NCBI RefSeq assembly: GCF_001270495.1
Contig: NZ_LGUR01000233.1
Coordinates: 1 to 54,627 of the forward strand
DNA length: 54,627 bases
Direction of reading: 5' to 3'
From: Streptomyces viridochromogenes
GTDB lineage: Bacteria; Actinomycetota; Actinomycetes; Streptomycetales; Streptomycetaceae
Below, piece by piece: positions 27,043 through 38,162 of the stretch; positions within the stretch are counted from its first letter, which is position 1, and each line of letters opens with the position of its first letter. Both the position numbers and the translations under genes were made by a program. The notes beneath the pieces were generated by a model that did not search any database, had not been told where the DNA came from, and worked only from the letters and a program-made list of their open reading frames with translations.

Positions 27043-27150
27043 ATTTCAGCCCGTCCGGTGTTTGAGGACGAGGCCGCAGGCCGATGGGGGTCCAGGGGGC
27101 GGAGCCCCTTTCAAGGGATGGGACGGATAGGGGCGGCGGGGGCGAAGAAC
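27043..27150 (-). repeat. Streptomyces intergenic repeat, copy D
   Basis: Nearly the same sequence as copy C: TTCAGCCCGTCCGGTGTTTG at one end and GGGCGGCGGGGGCGAAGAAC at the other. It fills the space between the epimerase start and the SRPBCC gene stop. Confidence 0.65.
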
Positions 27151-27993
27151 TCAGCGCCGCCGCCGGATCACCCGACTCACCACGATCGCCGAAGCCAACA
27201 CCACAGCCGCCGCCGGAGCAGCCCACCGCAACGTTGACCCCGGCACCACCGTCTGCGGCGCGGGAACCGGCGCATACCGCCCCCGCGGCGGCGCATGATC
27301 CACTTCCTCCGCACTACGCCCGATCATCGTCCGCCGAGCATGAGCCGCCTCAGCAACGGGAGGCTCACCGGCACCGGCGTCGGCATCCGCGGGGGCGCCC
27401 ACTTCAGCCTCCGGCTCAGGCGCCGCAGGCCCAGGCGCCGCAGGCCCAGGCACCGCGTCGTCATCCGCATCCGGCGTCGTCTCGAAGTCGCTGGTGACCC
27501 GAGTCTCGAACTCCCCGGGAGCCAAGCCCTCCTGGGCGTCGTCAGCGTCCCCCTCCTGGCCCGCCACCACCCCCAGCTGCTCCCCGAAACGGTTCAGCAG
27601 CCGCCCCACGGCCGACCCGACCGCTTCCGCAGAGAACTCCGCAACGCGCCCGTCCGCGGAAGCCGACCCCTCGAACCGCACCGTGGCGCCCGGGCCCTCG
27701 TCGGCATCGGCCTCCCGAACCCACACCGTGAGCGCGAGCTTCACCGACCCGGTCCCCCGCGCCTCGGTGGCGTCCCCCTCGACGGCGTACGAACCGTCCT
27801 CCCGCGCGGACACCCGCGCGGCACCCCGATACGTGATGGTGTGACCACCGACCCGCACCTTCAACCGCCCGGCAACGGGCTCGGCCCCGGCGTCCTGCTG
27901 GAGCCCGGGGACCGCCCGGGCCACCCGCACGGGATCGGCCAGCACCTCCCTGAGCCGCTCGGCCGCAACCGGAACGAACACCTCATGCTCCAT
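27151..27993 (-). CDS. SRPBCC (CoxG-like) domain protein with C-terminal membrane anchor
   Basis: 280 residues from ATG 27993; upstream frame sequence to 28434 belongs to the neighbouring gene's region. Residues 1 to about 145 are a polyketide-cyclase/START-like CoxG domain (MEHEVFVPVAAERLREVL, AVPGLQQDAGAEPVAGRLKV, VGSAVGRLLNRFGEQL). An acidic Ala/Pro-rich linker (about 150-225) leads to one membrane helix (WAAPAAAVVLASAIVVS) and a basic tail RVIRRRR. A lipid- or cofactor-binding role at the membrane is inferred. No CO-dehydrogenase genes are nearby. Confidence 0.85.
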   Translation of the reverse strand: MEHEVFVPVAAERLREVLADPVRVARAVPGLQQDAGAEPVAGRLKVRVGGHTITYRGAARVSAREDGSYAVEGDATEARGTGSVKLALTVWVREADADEGPGATVRFEGSASADGRVAEFSAEAVGSAVGRLLNRFGEQLGVVAGQEGDADDAQEGLAPGEFETRVTSDFETTPDADDDAVPGPAAPGPAAPEPEAEVGAPADADAGAGEPPVAEAAHARRTMIGRSAEEVDHAPPRGRYAPVPAPQTVVPGSTLRWAAPAAAVVLASAIVVSRVIRRRR

Positions 27994-28099
27994 GAGGCCC
28001 GAGCCTACCCAGCATGGCGCGAAGCGCACCCACACATCAGGGGAATCTCCCCGGCCGCCCTCCCGTCGGGCGTATGCTCCCCGCCCCGCCCGCGGCACC

Positions 28100-29767
28100 T
28101 CAGTGCCGCGAATACCGCGGATGCACCAGCGTCGACGCAGGCACCCCCCGGACCCGCGTCTCCTCCGCCGCCCGTGCACCCGCCGCCAGCCCGGCCCGCG
28201 AAAGCGTCCCGACCCGCGGCGAACCCTCCCCCGCCCCGAGCCGTAGCGCCGGACGCTCCCCCCGGCCCGCCAGGAGGAACCCCCAGTCGTACGGCGCTCG
28301 CGTCGGGCCCGCCGAGCGGTCGGGCCCCGCCGTGAAGCCGGAGTCACGGCCTCCGGTGCTGGAGCCTCTGACGCGGTACACGGCGGTGCGCAGCCCCGCG
28401 GCGCGCAGGGTCGTGTCGACCGTCCAGAAGACACGAGGGCGGGAGGAGACCGGCCCGGCGTGGACGGCCAGGCGGCCGGCCGGGGTCAGGACGCGGCGGG
28501 CCAGGCCGTAGAACTCCTGCGAGTACAGCTTCGTACTGGCCGTGATGCCAGGGTCGGGCAGGTCCGAGATGACGACGTCGTACGTCTCCGGGGGCGCCAC
28601 CCGCAGCCAGTGGAAGGCGTCGTCGGTCATGACGTGGACGCGGTCGTCGTCGTACACATGCCCGTTGAGCCGGGACAGCGGAGCGTCCCGGCGCGCCAGC
28701 CGCACCACCCCGGGGTCGACCTCGACGACATCGACCCGGTGCACCCCCGGATGACGCAGCACCTCCCGCGCCGCCAGCCCGTCGCCGCCGCCCAGAATCA
28801 GCACGCGCGTGTGCTCGCCGCTCATCGCGGGGTGGACCAGCGCCTCGTGGTAGCGGCGTTCGTCGCGGCCGCTGACCCGCAGGCGGCCGTCGAGGAACAG
28901 GTCGAGCGGACGGCCGTGGGTGCCGCCGGTGATGACGACCTCCTGGACGTCGGTCTGGACCGCCACGCGCACCTCCCGCCCGTACACCGCGTGCCGTGCC
29001 GCCCGTTCGAAGTCGTCGACGAGTACGGCGGCCGAGGCGAGGACGCCGAGCACGGTGACGTTGGCGATCACCAGCAGCCAGCGGGCACGGCGCGTGAGGT
29101 CCCGCCGGAACAGGCCGAGGACGAGCGCGCCGCCCACGACGGCGTTGACGGCGCCGGTGATCAGGGCCGAGGTCAACTGGCCCAGCAGGGGCAGGAGAAG
29201 GAACGGGAAGGCCAGGCCGCCGACGAGCGCTCCGACGTAGTCCGCGGCGAACAGGTCGGCCACCGCGCCGCCCGGGTCCTGGCGCCGGATGCGCTGGATC
29301 AGCTCCATCAGCAGTGGGATCTCGGCGCCGATCAGCAGGCCGATGGTGAGGGAGAAGGCGACGAGGAGACAGCGGGGGCCATTGGCCCACATTCCGCCCC
29401 AGCCGCCGGTCCAGGCGAAGACGGCGTACAGGGCCAGCGCGCTGGAGCCGCCGACCAGGGCGAGGACGGCCTCGATGGCGCCGAAGCCGGCCGCCGCGAG
29501 CGGGCGCAGGCGCTTCGCGACGAGGGAGCCGACACCCATCGCGAAGACCATGACGGACAGGACGACGGAGGCCTGGGTGACCGAGTCGCCGATCAGGTAC
29601 GAGGCGAGGGCGACGAGTTCGAGCTCGTACACCAGTCCGCAGGCGGCGCAGACGAAGACGCCCGCGAGCACCAGGAACCGCCCCGTGCCCGGCCGGACCG
29701 GGAGCCGCGCGGGGCCGCCCCAGGGCGGCGGGGCACCGGGCGGGGCGGGGGCGTGCGGCTCGATCAC
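28100..29767 (-). CDS. Membrane-fused spermidine-synthase-like protein
   Basis: 555 residues. About seven membrane helices occupy residues 30-250 ([40 protein letters not shown]). A soluble aminopropyltransferase-type Rossmann domain follows: [64 protein letters not shown]. Such fusions are common in actinobacteria and their substrate is unsettled; polyamine synthesis should not be assumed. The DUF2617 gene lies 87 bases upstream in the same direction, and the pair is often conserved. Confidence 0.88.
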   Translation of the reverse strand: MIEPHAPAPPGAPPPWGGPARLPVRPGTGRFLVLAGVFVCAACGLVYELELVALASYLIGDSVTQASVVLSVMVFAMGVGSLVAKRLRPLAAAGFGAIEAVLALVGGSSALALYAVFAWTGGWGGMWANGPRCLLVAFSLTIGLLIGAEIPLLMELIQRIRRQDPGGAVADLFAADYVGALVGGLAFPFLLLPLLGQLTSALITGAVNAVVGGALVLGLFRRDLTRRARWLLVIANVTVLGVLASAAVLVDDFERAARHAVYGREVRVAVQTDVQEVVITGGTHGRPLDLFLDGRLRVSGRDERRYHEALVHPAMSGEHTRVLILGGGDGLAAREVLRHPGVHRVDVVEVDPGVVRLARRDAPLSRLNGHVYDDDRVHVMTDDAFHWLRVAPPETYDVVISDLPDPGITASTKLYSQEFYGLARRVLTPAGRLAVHAGPVSSRPRVFWTVDTTLRAAGLRTAVYRVRGSSTGGRDSGFTAGPDRSAGPTRAPYDWGFLLAGRGERPALRLGAGEGSPRVGTLSRAGLAAGARAAEETRVRGVPASTLVHPRYSRH

Positions 29768-29854
29768 GCTGCCGACGGTACGTTACGGCTAGGGCACGCT
29801 GGGTCACCCACACGTGTGTTGTTGACGCGGGGGACGTTTGCCTCCGCGCCCTGA

Positions 29855-30412
29855 TCAGATGCCGGACGAGCTGAAGGAACCGGACCGACCCCGAGGCGCA
29901 CCCGTGACCATCCGCACCCCCACCCTCGTCCGCGTGGCCACCAACTGCCCGTCCTGCGGATACGCGTGCCAGGTCCGCCAGTGCATCTGCCCCTCGTGGT
30001 ACTGGGCCAGCATCGCGGTGAAGGCGTGCGGGCTGCCGGGGAACACTCCGGCGAGGCCGTGCGGATGGTCGGCGACCAGGGCCAGCAACTCCTGTGCCCG
30101 GCCCGCGAACTGACCCGGCGACAGCACCTCCACGCGGGCCGCGAACTCGTACTCCCAGTCCCCCACCCGCTTGGCCACTCCGAGCGGCAGGGGCGTGCTG
30201 CTGCCGGGCATACAGGCCACCGTCTCCGAACAGATGCCGCGCTCCTCCTCCAGAAGCACCTGGTGGGACGCGCCGAGCAGTCTCAACTGAAGCTTCGCCC
30301 CGGTCAGTTCGAGGTCGAGGGCGGCCAGTGCGGGCAGCGGTTCCCGCCCCAGGGCCCAGGCGAGGTCGGTCGCGCGCGTGTCGGTATAGGCGGTGTTCAG
30401 GGTCCTGAGCAT
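29855..30412 (-). CDS. DUF2617 family protein
   Basis: 185 residues from ATG 30412, which has GGAG at suitable spacing; the extension to 30487 lacks a ribosome site. The blocks LRTLNTAYTDTRATDLAWAL, KLQLRLLGASHQVLLE and GSPHAFTAMLAQYHEGQMHW are typical of this actinobacterial family. No catalytic motif or membrane segment is seen. It is upstream of the spermidine-synthase-like gene and probably in the same operon; function unknown. Confidence 0.85.
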   Translation of the reverse strand: MLRTLNTAYTDTRATDLAWALGREPLPALAALDLELTGAKLQLRLLGASHQVLLEEERGICSETVACMPGSSTPLPLGVAKRVGDWEYEFAARVEVLSPGQFAGRAQELLALVADHPHGLAGVFPGSPHAFTAMLAQYHEGQMHWRTWHAYPQDGQLVATRTRVGVRMVTGAPRGRSGSFSSSGI

Positions 30413-30742
30413 GGGTCGGCTCCGCAAGCACGCAAAGAAAGGGAGTGAGGGAGGTGTCGGTCTCCGGCGGCGCACCCCGGCCGACACCGGGAGGACGGCC
30501 CGGTCAGCCCAGTCGGCCGGTCAGAAGGGGTGTCCGCGGGACTCCGAGGGGCTGCGTTGGTGAATTTCACTGAATCATGAACTGCGGCGCCGTCACAGCG
30601 TTTTTACCCAAGTTCGTAGGGTTTCCATCCCTCAGAGGGCTTATCAGCTCAACTGTTCAACTCCGGCGTACGCCGGGGCGCACCCGCCCTCTGCAAGAGC
30701 CGTATGAAAAGCCGTACATGGGGGCGCGCGGAAAGCGGCGAA
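30413..30742. other. Intergenic region upstream of the DUF2617 gene
   Basis: No convincing gene. It contains an AT-richer stretch at about 30550-30660 (TGAATTTCACTGAATCATGA and a GTTTTTACCC run) that is a plausible promoter for the minus-strand DUF2617 gene. Confidence 0.4.
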
Positions 30743-30772
30743 GCGGGGCCGGTAACCAGATACCGGCCCCGC
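30743..30772. terminator. Perfect 12-bp hairpin after the Cys/Gly-tailed gene
   Basis: GCGGGGCCGGTA, a 6-base loop, then TACCGGCCCCGC, about 50 bases past the stop of the minus-strand gene at 30821. Confidence 0.8.
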
Positions 30773-30820
30773 TCCGTCCGGATGCGGTTCCCCCTTCTCG
30801 GGGAGCTCAGCTGCCCCGTG

Positions 30821-31087
30821 TCAGCTGCCTCCGCCACCACATCCGCCCCCGCCGCCGCCTCCGCAGGACGACCCGCCGCCGCAGGACGACGAGCCGCCTC
30901 CGCAGGACGAGCCACCCGAGCCGCCGTCTCCCCCGCCGGCCCACCAGCTGCTGCCGCCCCCGCTGTCGTGCGAGTGCGCCCGGCGACCGTGCGAACGGTG
31001 GGCCGGACGTGCGCTGCGGCGCGCGACGGACACGACGATCACGACGAACATCACTGCGACCAGCGCCCCCACGATGATTGTGGCCAT
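30821..31087 (-). CDS. Single-TM mini-protein with a Cys/Gly-repeat tail, 88 aa
   Basis: Starts at ATG 31087 with AAGGAGG 8 bases upstream. It has one N-terminal membrane helix (MATIIVGALVAVMFVVIVVS), a basic His-containing stretch (ARRSARPAHRSHGRRAHSH), and a tail of about 40 residues made almost only of Gly, Ser and Cys (repeats of SSCGGG and CGGGG). The tail resembles the ends of TIGR04222-type membrane proteins. Five tail cysteines could bind metal or form disulfides; this is inference. It is monocistronic with its own terminator. Confidence 0.75.
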   Translation of the reverse strand: MATIIVGALVAVMFVVIVVSVARRSARPAHRSHGRRAHSHDSGGGSSWWAGGGDGGSGGSSCGGGSSSCGGGSSCGGGGGGGCGGGGS

Positions 31088-31196
31088 GGCGTCAGCCTCC
31101 TTCCGATCCCCCGAAGCGGACCGAGGCGTCCCCCCGTGGGCGCCTCCCGCTCGGTGCGTGGGAGGGAGATGCCCGTCCGTCTCGTGACCCAAAGCA

Positions 31197-31214
31197 GAGT
31201 TGAGGAACTTCAGA
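31197..31214 (+). repeat. 18-bp direct repeat, left copy
   Basis: GAGTTGAGGAACTTCAGA, matching 32636-32653 at 17 of 18 positions. The two copies bracket a 1.4-kb stretch unlike the surrounding core genes. Confidence 0.6.
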
Positions 31215-31280
31215 GGCTTCTTGGCGAGGGTGACCGAGGCAGCTGTCCCAGGCGAAAGAGCCTGTCGGTACGGCCCTGGA

Positions 31281-31385
31281 TTCGCCACCCTTCGCTACCC
31301 GTTCGCTAGACTTTGCGCTACCCATGCAACGCGCTGACCTGCGTAAACGGTGAGCGCCAGAAATATTCGCATGGCTTCGCCACTG
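31281..31385 (+). repeat. 10-bp-phased TTCGC repeats, left cluster
   Basis: TTCGC begins at 31281, 31291, 31302, 31366 and 31376: two groups at helical-turn spacing, mostly TTCGCYAC. The 31088-31682 stretch holds no convincing gene apart from these repeats and a terminator. Confidence 0.5.
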
Positions 31386-31426
31386 ACCGCCAGGCTTTTG
31401 CGCCACCCCGCTGACCTGCGAAAACG
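31332..31426 (+). repeat. Pair of 18-bp direct repeats 77 bases apart
   Basis: CGCTGACCTGCGTAAACG at 31332-31349 and CGCTGACCTGCGAAAACG at 31409-31426, each preceded by TTTGCGCYACCC-like sequence. A weaker relative (GGTGACCTGCGTGACG) stands at about 32012. They could be binding sites for an integrase/excisionase or a regulator. Confidence 0.5.
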
Positions 31427-31601
31427 TGCATCAGCACAGGTAATCGCAGGCAGGGCGGCTGTAGTATCAAGGTCATATCCGGAGCAACCGCCATGGCTCT
31501 CGGACGAACGCTGTGCGCTCTCGAACACCCAAGACTCCCGCGTGATCCACGAGTGCCTGGCCCCGGATCCACCCGGAGCCAGACCTCGCGCGCGGGGCAT
31601 T

Positions 31602-31636
31602 GTGAGCCCGGCCGACTAGATCCCGGCCGGGCTCAC
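31602..31636 (-). terminator. Perfect 13-bp hairpin after the 40-aa peptide gene
   Basis: GTGAGCCCGGCCG, a 9-base loop, then CGGCCGGGCTCAC, 47 bases past the stop of the minus-strand peptide gene. It is the only nearby gene it can serve. Confidence 0.75.
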
Positions 31637-31682
31637 TCAGCACCCGTCCGAATCGGCCGGAGCGCCCGATCCCTTCACCAGG

Positions 31683-31805
31683 TCAGTGAAGGAACCGTTC
31701 AGCGCACCCCGCGATGGCAGTGACCGCTCCGAGGACCACCACCGCCAACTCGATCCAGTCCCTCTTCGGGCGTCGGCGGCGCTTCCTCTGCTTGGGTCGC
31801 CCCAT
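31683..31805 (-). CDS. 40-residue basic membrane peptide
   Basis: ATG 31805 has an AGGAG ribosome site 8 bases upstream. The N-terminus is strongly basic (MGRPKQRKRRRRPKRDW). One hydrophobic helix follows (IELAVVVLGAVTAIAGC), and the peptide ends AERFLH. A 13-bp hairpin terminator follows. The good start signal, membrane helix and dedicated terminator support a real gene. It resembles no family I can name. A small membrane regulator or a hydrophobic toxin are possibilities; nothing decides between them. Confidence 0.6.
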   Translation of the reverse strand: MGRPKQRKRRRRPKRDWIELAVVVLGAVTAIAGCAERFLH

Positions 31806-31944
31806 CGTGCCGGCTCCTGTCTGTCGTTACCTCCAACTGAGCGCACAAGCGATCCAGTTGGCTCCTGGCCGAGTCGAGCCAGGGAGCCGTGCGGAGACAG
31901 AAGCCGTTCTCGCAACCTACCTGGGGTGTGGGTGACGAGGGACT

Positions 31945-31972
31945 GTTCGCCACGGTTCGCCAGGGTTCGCCA
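31945..31972 (+). repeat. Three GTTCGCCA direct repeats, 10-bp period
   Basis: GTTCGCCA begins at 31945, 31955 and 31965, exactly one helical turn apart, upstream of the minus-strand 40-aa gene and of the plus-strand gene at 32124. The 31806-32123 stretch holds no other recognisable feature. Confidence 0.6.
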
Positions 31973-32123
31973 GATGGTCTGCCACCGAGTAGGGCGCCTT
32001 GGCTATGACTTGGTGACCTGCGTGACGAGCCGCCCCGAGAATCGTCGAAGCGACCGGGCAGCCTCGTTACTGGATCTCCGGGCGCGGGTAATGCCCCGGT
32101 ACTTCCGATCCGGGGGGACCGAA

Positions 32124-32585
32124 GTGACCGACATATTCGGGCTGATCGCGGCCATCGGGGTTGTGGCGTCCTTGCTCGTGTCGGCGTGGCAGACGCGTGA
32201 ACTCACACGACAGACAAGAATCAGCAACGGCGTCGCGGGTGCGGCCGCGATCTACAACGGAATGGAACGGCTGCACCACGTCGAGAGCCTGATCGCGGCA
32301 CAGCCCGAGCTACATGTCTGCTTCTTCGGGGGCGCTGCTCTTCCGAGGCAGGAGGACGCCCGTGCCCGGGTTCTTCTCATCGCCGCGATGCTCGCCGACA
32401 CGGTGAACTACGGCCTGATGATCAACGCGCTCAACCCCGAGATGAAGGGATACCGGGGGTGGCAGTCCTTCGCCCTGAGGCTGCGCGACTCGGCTCCCGT
32501 CCTGGTTCACGTGGTGAACGAGCATCCACACTGGTGGCCGGCGCTCTCCTCCCACTGGGCAGCCCACCCGGCGACGGGCGGCTGA
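32124..32585 (+). CDS. Small membrane-anchored protein, DUF6082-like, 153 aa
   Basis: GTG 32124 is chosen because a GGGGGGACC ribosome site lies just upstream and the longer frame to 31686 crosses repeats and the peptide gene. An N-terminal membrane helix (TDIFGLIAAIGVVASLLVSA) is followed by QTRELTRQTRISNGVAGAAAIYNGMERLHHV and a helical cytoplasmic domain (RVLLIAAMLADTVNYGLMI). The layout is like the DUF6082/DUF4760 families, whose role is unknown. It lies inside the stretch bracketed by the 18-bp repeats. Confidence 0.7.
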   Translation: MTDIFGLIAAIGVVASLLVSAWQTRELTRQTRISNGVAGAAAIYNGMERLHHVESLIAAQPELHVCFFGGAALPRQEDARARVLLIAAMLADTVNYGLMINALNPEMKGYRGWQSFALRLRDSAPVLVHVVNEHPHWWPALSSHWAAHPATGG

Positions 32586-32635
32586 CCCGGGCGGGCGGCG
32601 CCTCGCAGGCCGGCGCAGCCGTTCCTCGTGAACGT

Positions 32636-32653
32636 GAGTTGAGGAACTCCAGA
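32636..32653 (+). repeat. 18-bp direct repeat, right copy
   Basis: GAGTTGAGGAACTCCAGA, 22 bases before the aminotransferase start. It pairs with 31197-31214. Confidence 0.6.
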
Positions 32654-32675
32654 CCTTGGGCGGAGGATGGCCGGC

Positions 32676-33857
<1,182 letters not shown>

Positions 33858-33876
33858 GTCCACCTCGCCTGGAGAG

Positions 33877-33895
33877 TTGTCCACAGCCTGTGGAC
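33877..33895. promoter_or_regulatory. Inverted DnaA-box-like palindrome
   Basis: GTCCACA-GCC-TGTGGAC. The left arm extends to TTGTCCACA, the consensus Streptomyces DnaA box. It follows the aminotransferase stop by 19 bases, so it may equally be a weak terminator. Confidence 0.35.
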
Positions 33896-34140
33896 GGGGC
33901 GCGCGCATCCGGCGCCTCCATGGCCGCGATGGCGCCGACGGCACCGACAGCACCGACAGCACCGACGGCGAGAGCCCGGCCCGGCACGCGGCCGTGGTGG
34001 CCGGTGCCCTGGCCGGGCTCTCCCTCACCCACGGCGCGTGTCCGGTCATGCTCGCCGGTACGCCGCCGTGGGCCACGCCTGCTGTCGCCGCTGGTCGCCG
34101 GCTTATTCGTCGTCTTCCTCGGGCTTCTCCGCCTCGTTGA
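33877..34140 (+). CDS. Possible small ORF, 87 aa (uncertain)
   Basis: This frame keeps high G/C in third codon positions through most of its length, unlike its alternatives. It encodes an Asp/Thr/Ser repeat followed by a hydrophobic stretch (AAVVAGALAGLSLTHGACPV). Its TTG start has no well-spaced ribosome site, and its 3' end overlaps the convergent YbjN gene by 38 bases. It may be a remnant. Confidence 0.25.
   Translation: MSTACGRGARIRRLHGRDGADGTDSTDSTDGESPARHAAVVAGALAGLSLTHGACPVMLAGTPPWATPAVAAGRRLIRRLPRASPPR
33932..33967 (+). repeat. Four tandem 9-bp units
   Basis: GCRCCGACR repeated four times without spacing. It translates as repeated Gly-Thr-Asp-Ser type tripeptides in the possible small ORF. 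Confidence 0.7.
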
Positions 34141-34630
34141 TCTCCTGCTCCAGGCCGAGCTGCTCGACGAGCCACTTGTCGAACTCGATCGCGGCCCGCA
34201 CCCAGCTGACCGTCGACGAGACGAAGTGCTCCAGAGCCACACCCGTGCCGATCAGCATCTGCGCCTCGCCGATCAGGCGGACGGTGCCGTCGTCATGCGT
34301 GTGGCTGTAGACCTTGGGCCACAGGGTCCGGCGGTTCCAGTCGTCGATCGACTCCAGAAGCTGGGGCTTCTCGTCGATCTTGTGGGGCCGGTCGTAGAAC
34401 GTCCGCACCGAGAAGACCTGCTGGTCGTCCTCGCCGCGGAACATGAAGTACGTACGGAACTGCTCCCACGGCGCCGCGAGGTCACCCTCGTCGTCGACGA
34501 CGTACTTCAGCTCCATCTGGTCGAGGAGCTGCTTCACGAGGTCCTGATCCGGGACAACGGGGCCGGGCGGCGGCCCGGGCTGCGGCTGCTGGCCCCCGAA
34601 GTTCGGAATCGAGGACGGGTCGATGCTCAC
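34103..34630 (-). CDS. YbjN-domain protein
   Basis: 175 residues from GTG 34630, with GAAGGG upstream. A proline/glutamine-rich N-terminus (NFGGQQPQPGPPPGP) is followed by the YbjN/type-III-chaperone-like fold (LVKQLLDQMELKYVVDDEGDL, FRTYFMFRGEDDQQVFSVRTFYDR, TLWPKVYSHTHDDGTVRLIGEA), ending in an acidic tail. It is soluble, and probably a binding or chaperone-like protein. It lies downstream of clpB in the same direction but beyond a terminator hairpin. Confidence 0.82.
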   Translation of the reverse strand: MSIDPSSIPNFGGQQPQPGPPPGPVVPDQDLVKQLLDQMELKYVVDDEGDLAAPWEQFRTYFMFRGEDDQQVFSVRTFYDRPHKIDEKPQLLESIDDWNRRTLWPKVYSHTHDDGTVRLIGEAQMLIGTGVALEHFVSSTVSWVRAAIEFDKWLVEQLGLEQEINEAEKPEEDDE

Positions 34631-34740
34631 CGTGATTTTCCCTTCGTACGGATTCCGCCATCCTCCCCCATGCGGGGAGGGGCGTGGCAAGCCCCGCCGG
34701 GGCTGTCTGCCCTCGGCTGACTCGATCCGGTCACTCCTGT

Positions 34741-34767
34741 CGGGTACCCGGACCTACCGGGTACCCG
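34741..34767. terminator. Perfect 11-bp hairpin, probable clpB terminator
   Basis: CGGGTACCCGG-ACCTA-CCGGGTACCCG. Each arm is itself palindromic around GGTACC. It lies about 57 bases past the clpB stop. Confidence 0.75.
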
Positions 34768-34823
34768 CAATCACGGCGTCCTGCCGGGTCACAGCGACTT
34801 TCCGGGCCGCGGGGCCTTCCGGG

Positions 34824-37421
<2,598 letters not shown>

Positions 37422-37481
37422 GTTGGCGTTCTCCTCCTGGCGTCAGCCTCTCCCAGTACTGACTGAGTCAGCGTACACAAA

Positions 37482-37502
37482 GTTGAGTCTATTCCGCTCA
37501 AG
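37482..37502 (-). promoter_or_regulatory. HAIR element (HspR operator) of clpB
   Basis: GTTGAGT-CTATTCC-GCTCAAG matches the CTTGAGT-N7-ACTCAAG consensus with one change per arm, 61-81 bases upstream of clpB. The PPOX gene starts 39 bases away on the other strand and may be affected. Confidence 0.8.
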
Positions 37503-37540
37503 GTAGTCGGGGGAGGTGGACGGCGGCTAGGTTCCGGGTC

Positions 37541-37954
37541 ATGGCCGCACACCCACAGGACCCGGGCGCGCCGGACGCGCCGTACCTCACCTTCTGGCAG
37601 GAGAAGCACGTCTGCACCCTGACCACCCTGCGCCCGGACGGCACCCCACATGTCGTACCCGTCGGAGTCACATACGACCCCGAGGCGCGGCTGGCTCGAG
37701 TGATCACGAGCAAGTCGAGCGCGAAGGTACGCCATGTACTGGCCGCCGGCCCCGACGGGGCACGGGTCGCGGTCTGCCAGATGGAGGGGCGGCGATGGGC
37801 GACGCTGGAGGGCCGGGCTTCCATCCGGACCGAGCCGGAGCAGGTCGCGGACGCGGAGCGGCGGTACGCGGAGCGATACGGGCGGACCCCCAGGCCGAAT
37901 CCGGAGAGGGTGGTCATCGAGATCGCGCTGACCCGGGCGATGGGGCGGGGGTGA
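37541..37954 (+). CDS. PPOX-class (F420-type) oxidoreductase, 137 aa
   Basis: A split-barrel flavin/F420-binding protein: YLTFWQEKHVCTLTTLRPDGTPHVVPVGVTYD, VITSKSSAKVRHVLAAGPDG and VCQMEGRRWATLEGRASI match the actinobacterial FDOR-B group, which uses F420 to reduce biliverdin-like or other ketone substrates. The substrate here is unknown. It is divergent from clpB, and its start lies within reach of the HspR site. It is monocistronic and ends before a very strong hairpin. Confidence 0.88.
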   Translation: MAAHPQDPGAPDAPYLTFWQEKHVCTLTTLRPDGTPHVVPVGVTYDPEARLARVITSKSSAKVRHVLAAGPDGARVAVCQMEGRRWATLEGRASIRTEPEQVADAERRYAERYGRTPRPNPERVVIEIALTRAMGRG

Positions 37955-38078
37955 CGCCGAGGGCCGCGGACGGGGCGGCTGGACGCCGGACGGCCGCATC
38001 CCGGGCGGCCGGATACCGGGCGACCGGTTTCGGCCACCGCCTCAGCAGGCGCATGAAGGGAAATGTCCCCGCAAAACT

Positions 38079-38119
38079 GCAGCGGCGTCACCGTGTTCAG
38101 GTCACGGTGACGCCGCTGC
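38079..38119. terminator. Perfect 17-bp hairpin between convergent genes
   Basis: GCAGCGGCGTCACCGTG, a 7-base loop, then CACGGTGACGCCGCTGC. Outer CCCCGC/GCGGGG runs can extend it. It is placed to stop transcription from both the PPOX gene and the Rieske-like gene. Confidence 0.85.
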
Positions 38120-38162
38120 GGGGGGAAGCACCTGAGCGATCTGTTACGACGGGGGAATCGCG

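Noticed and set aside
30649..30915. 88-codon minus-strand ORF overlapping the Cys/Gly gene
   Set aside because: Spans the terminator hairpin and reads the Cys/Gly repeat in another frame, giving Ala/Arg low complexity.
31281..31385. CRISPR array
   Set aside because: Repeat units are 5-8 bases at 10-bp spacing, without spacers of constant length or cas genes.
31683..31805. Calling the 40-aa peptide a type I toxin
   Set aside because: No antisense RNA promoter or overlapping ORF-less transcript can be recognised; only peptide shape suggests it.
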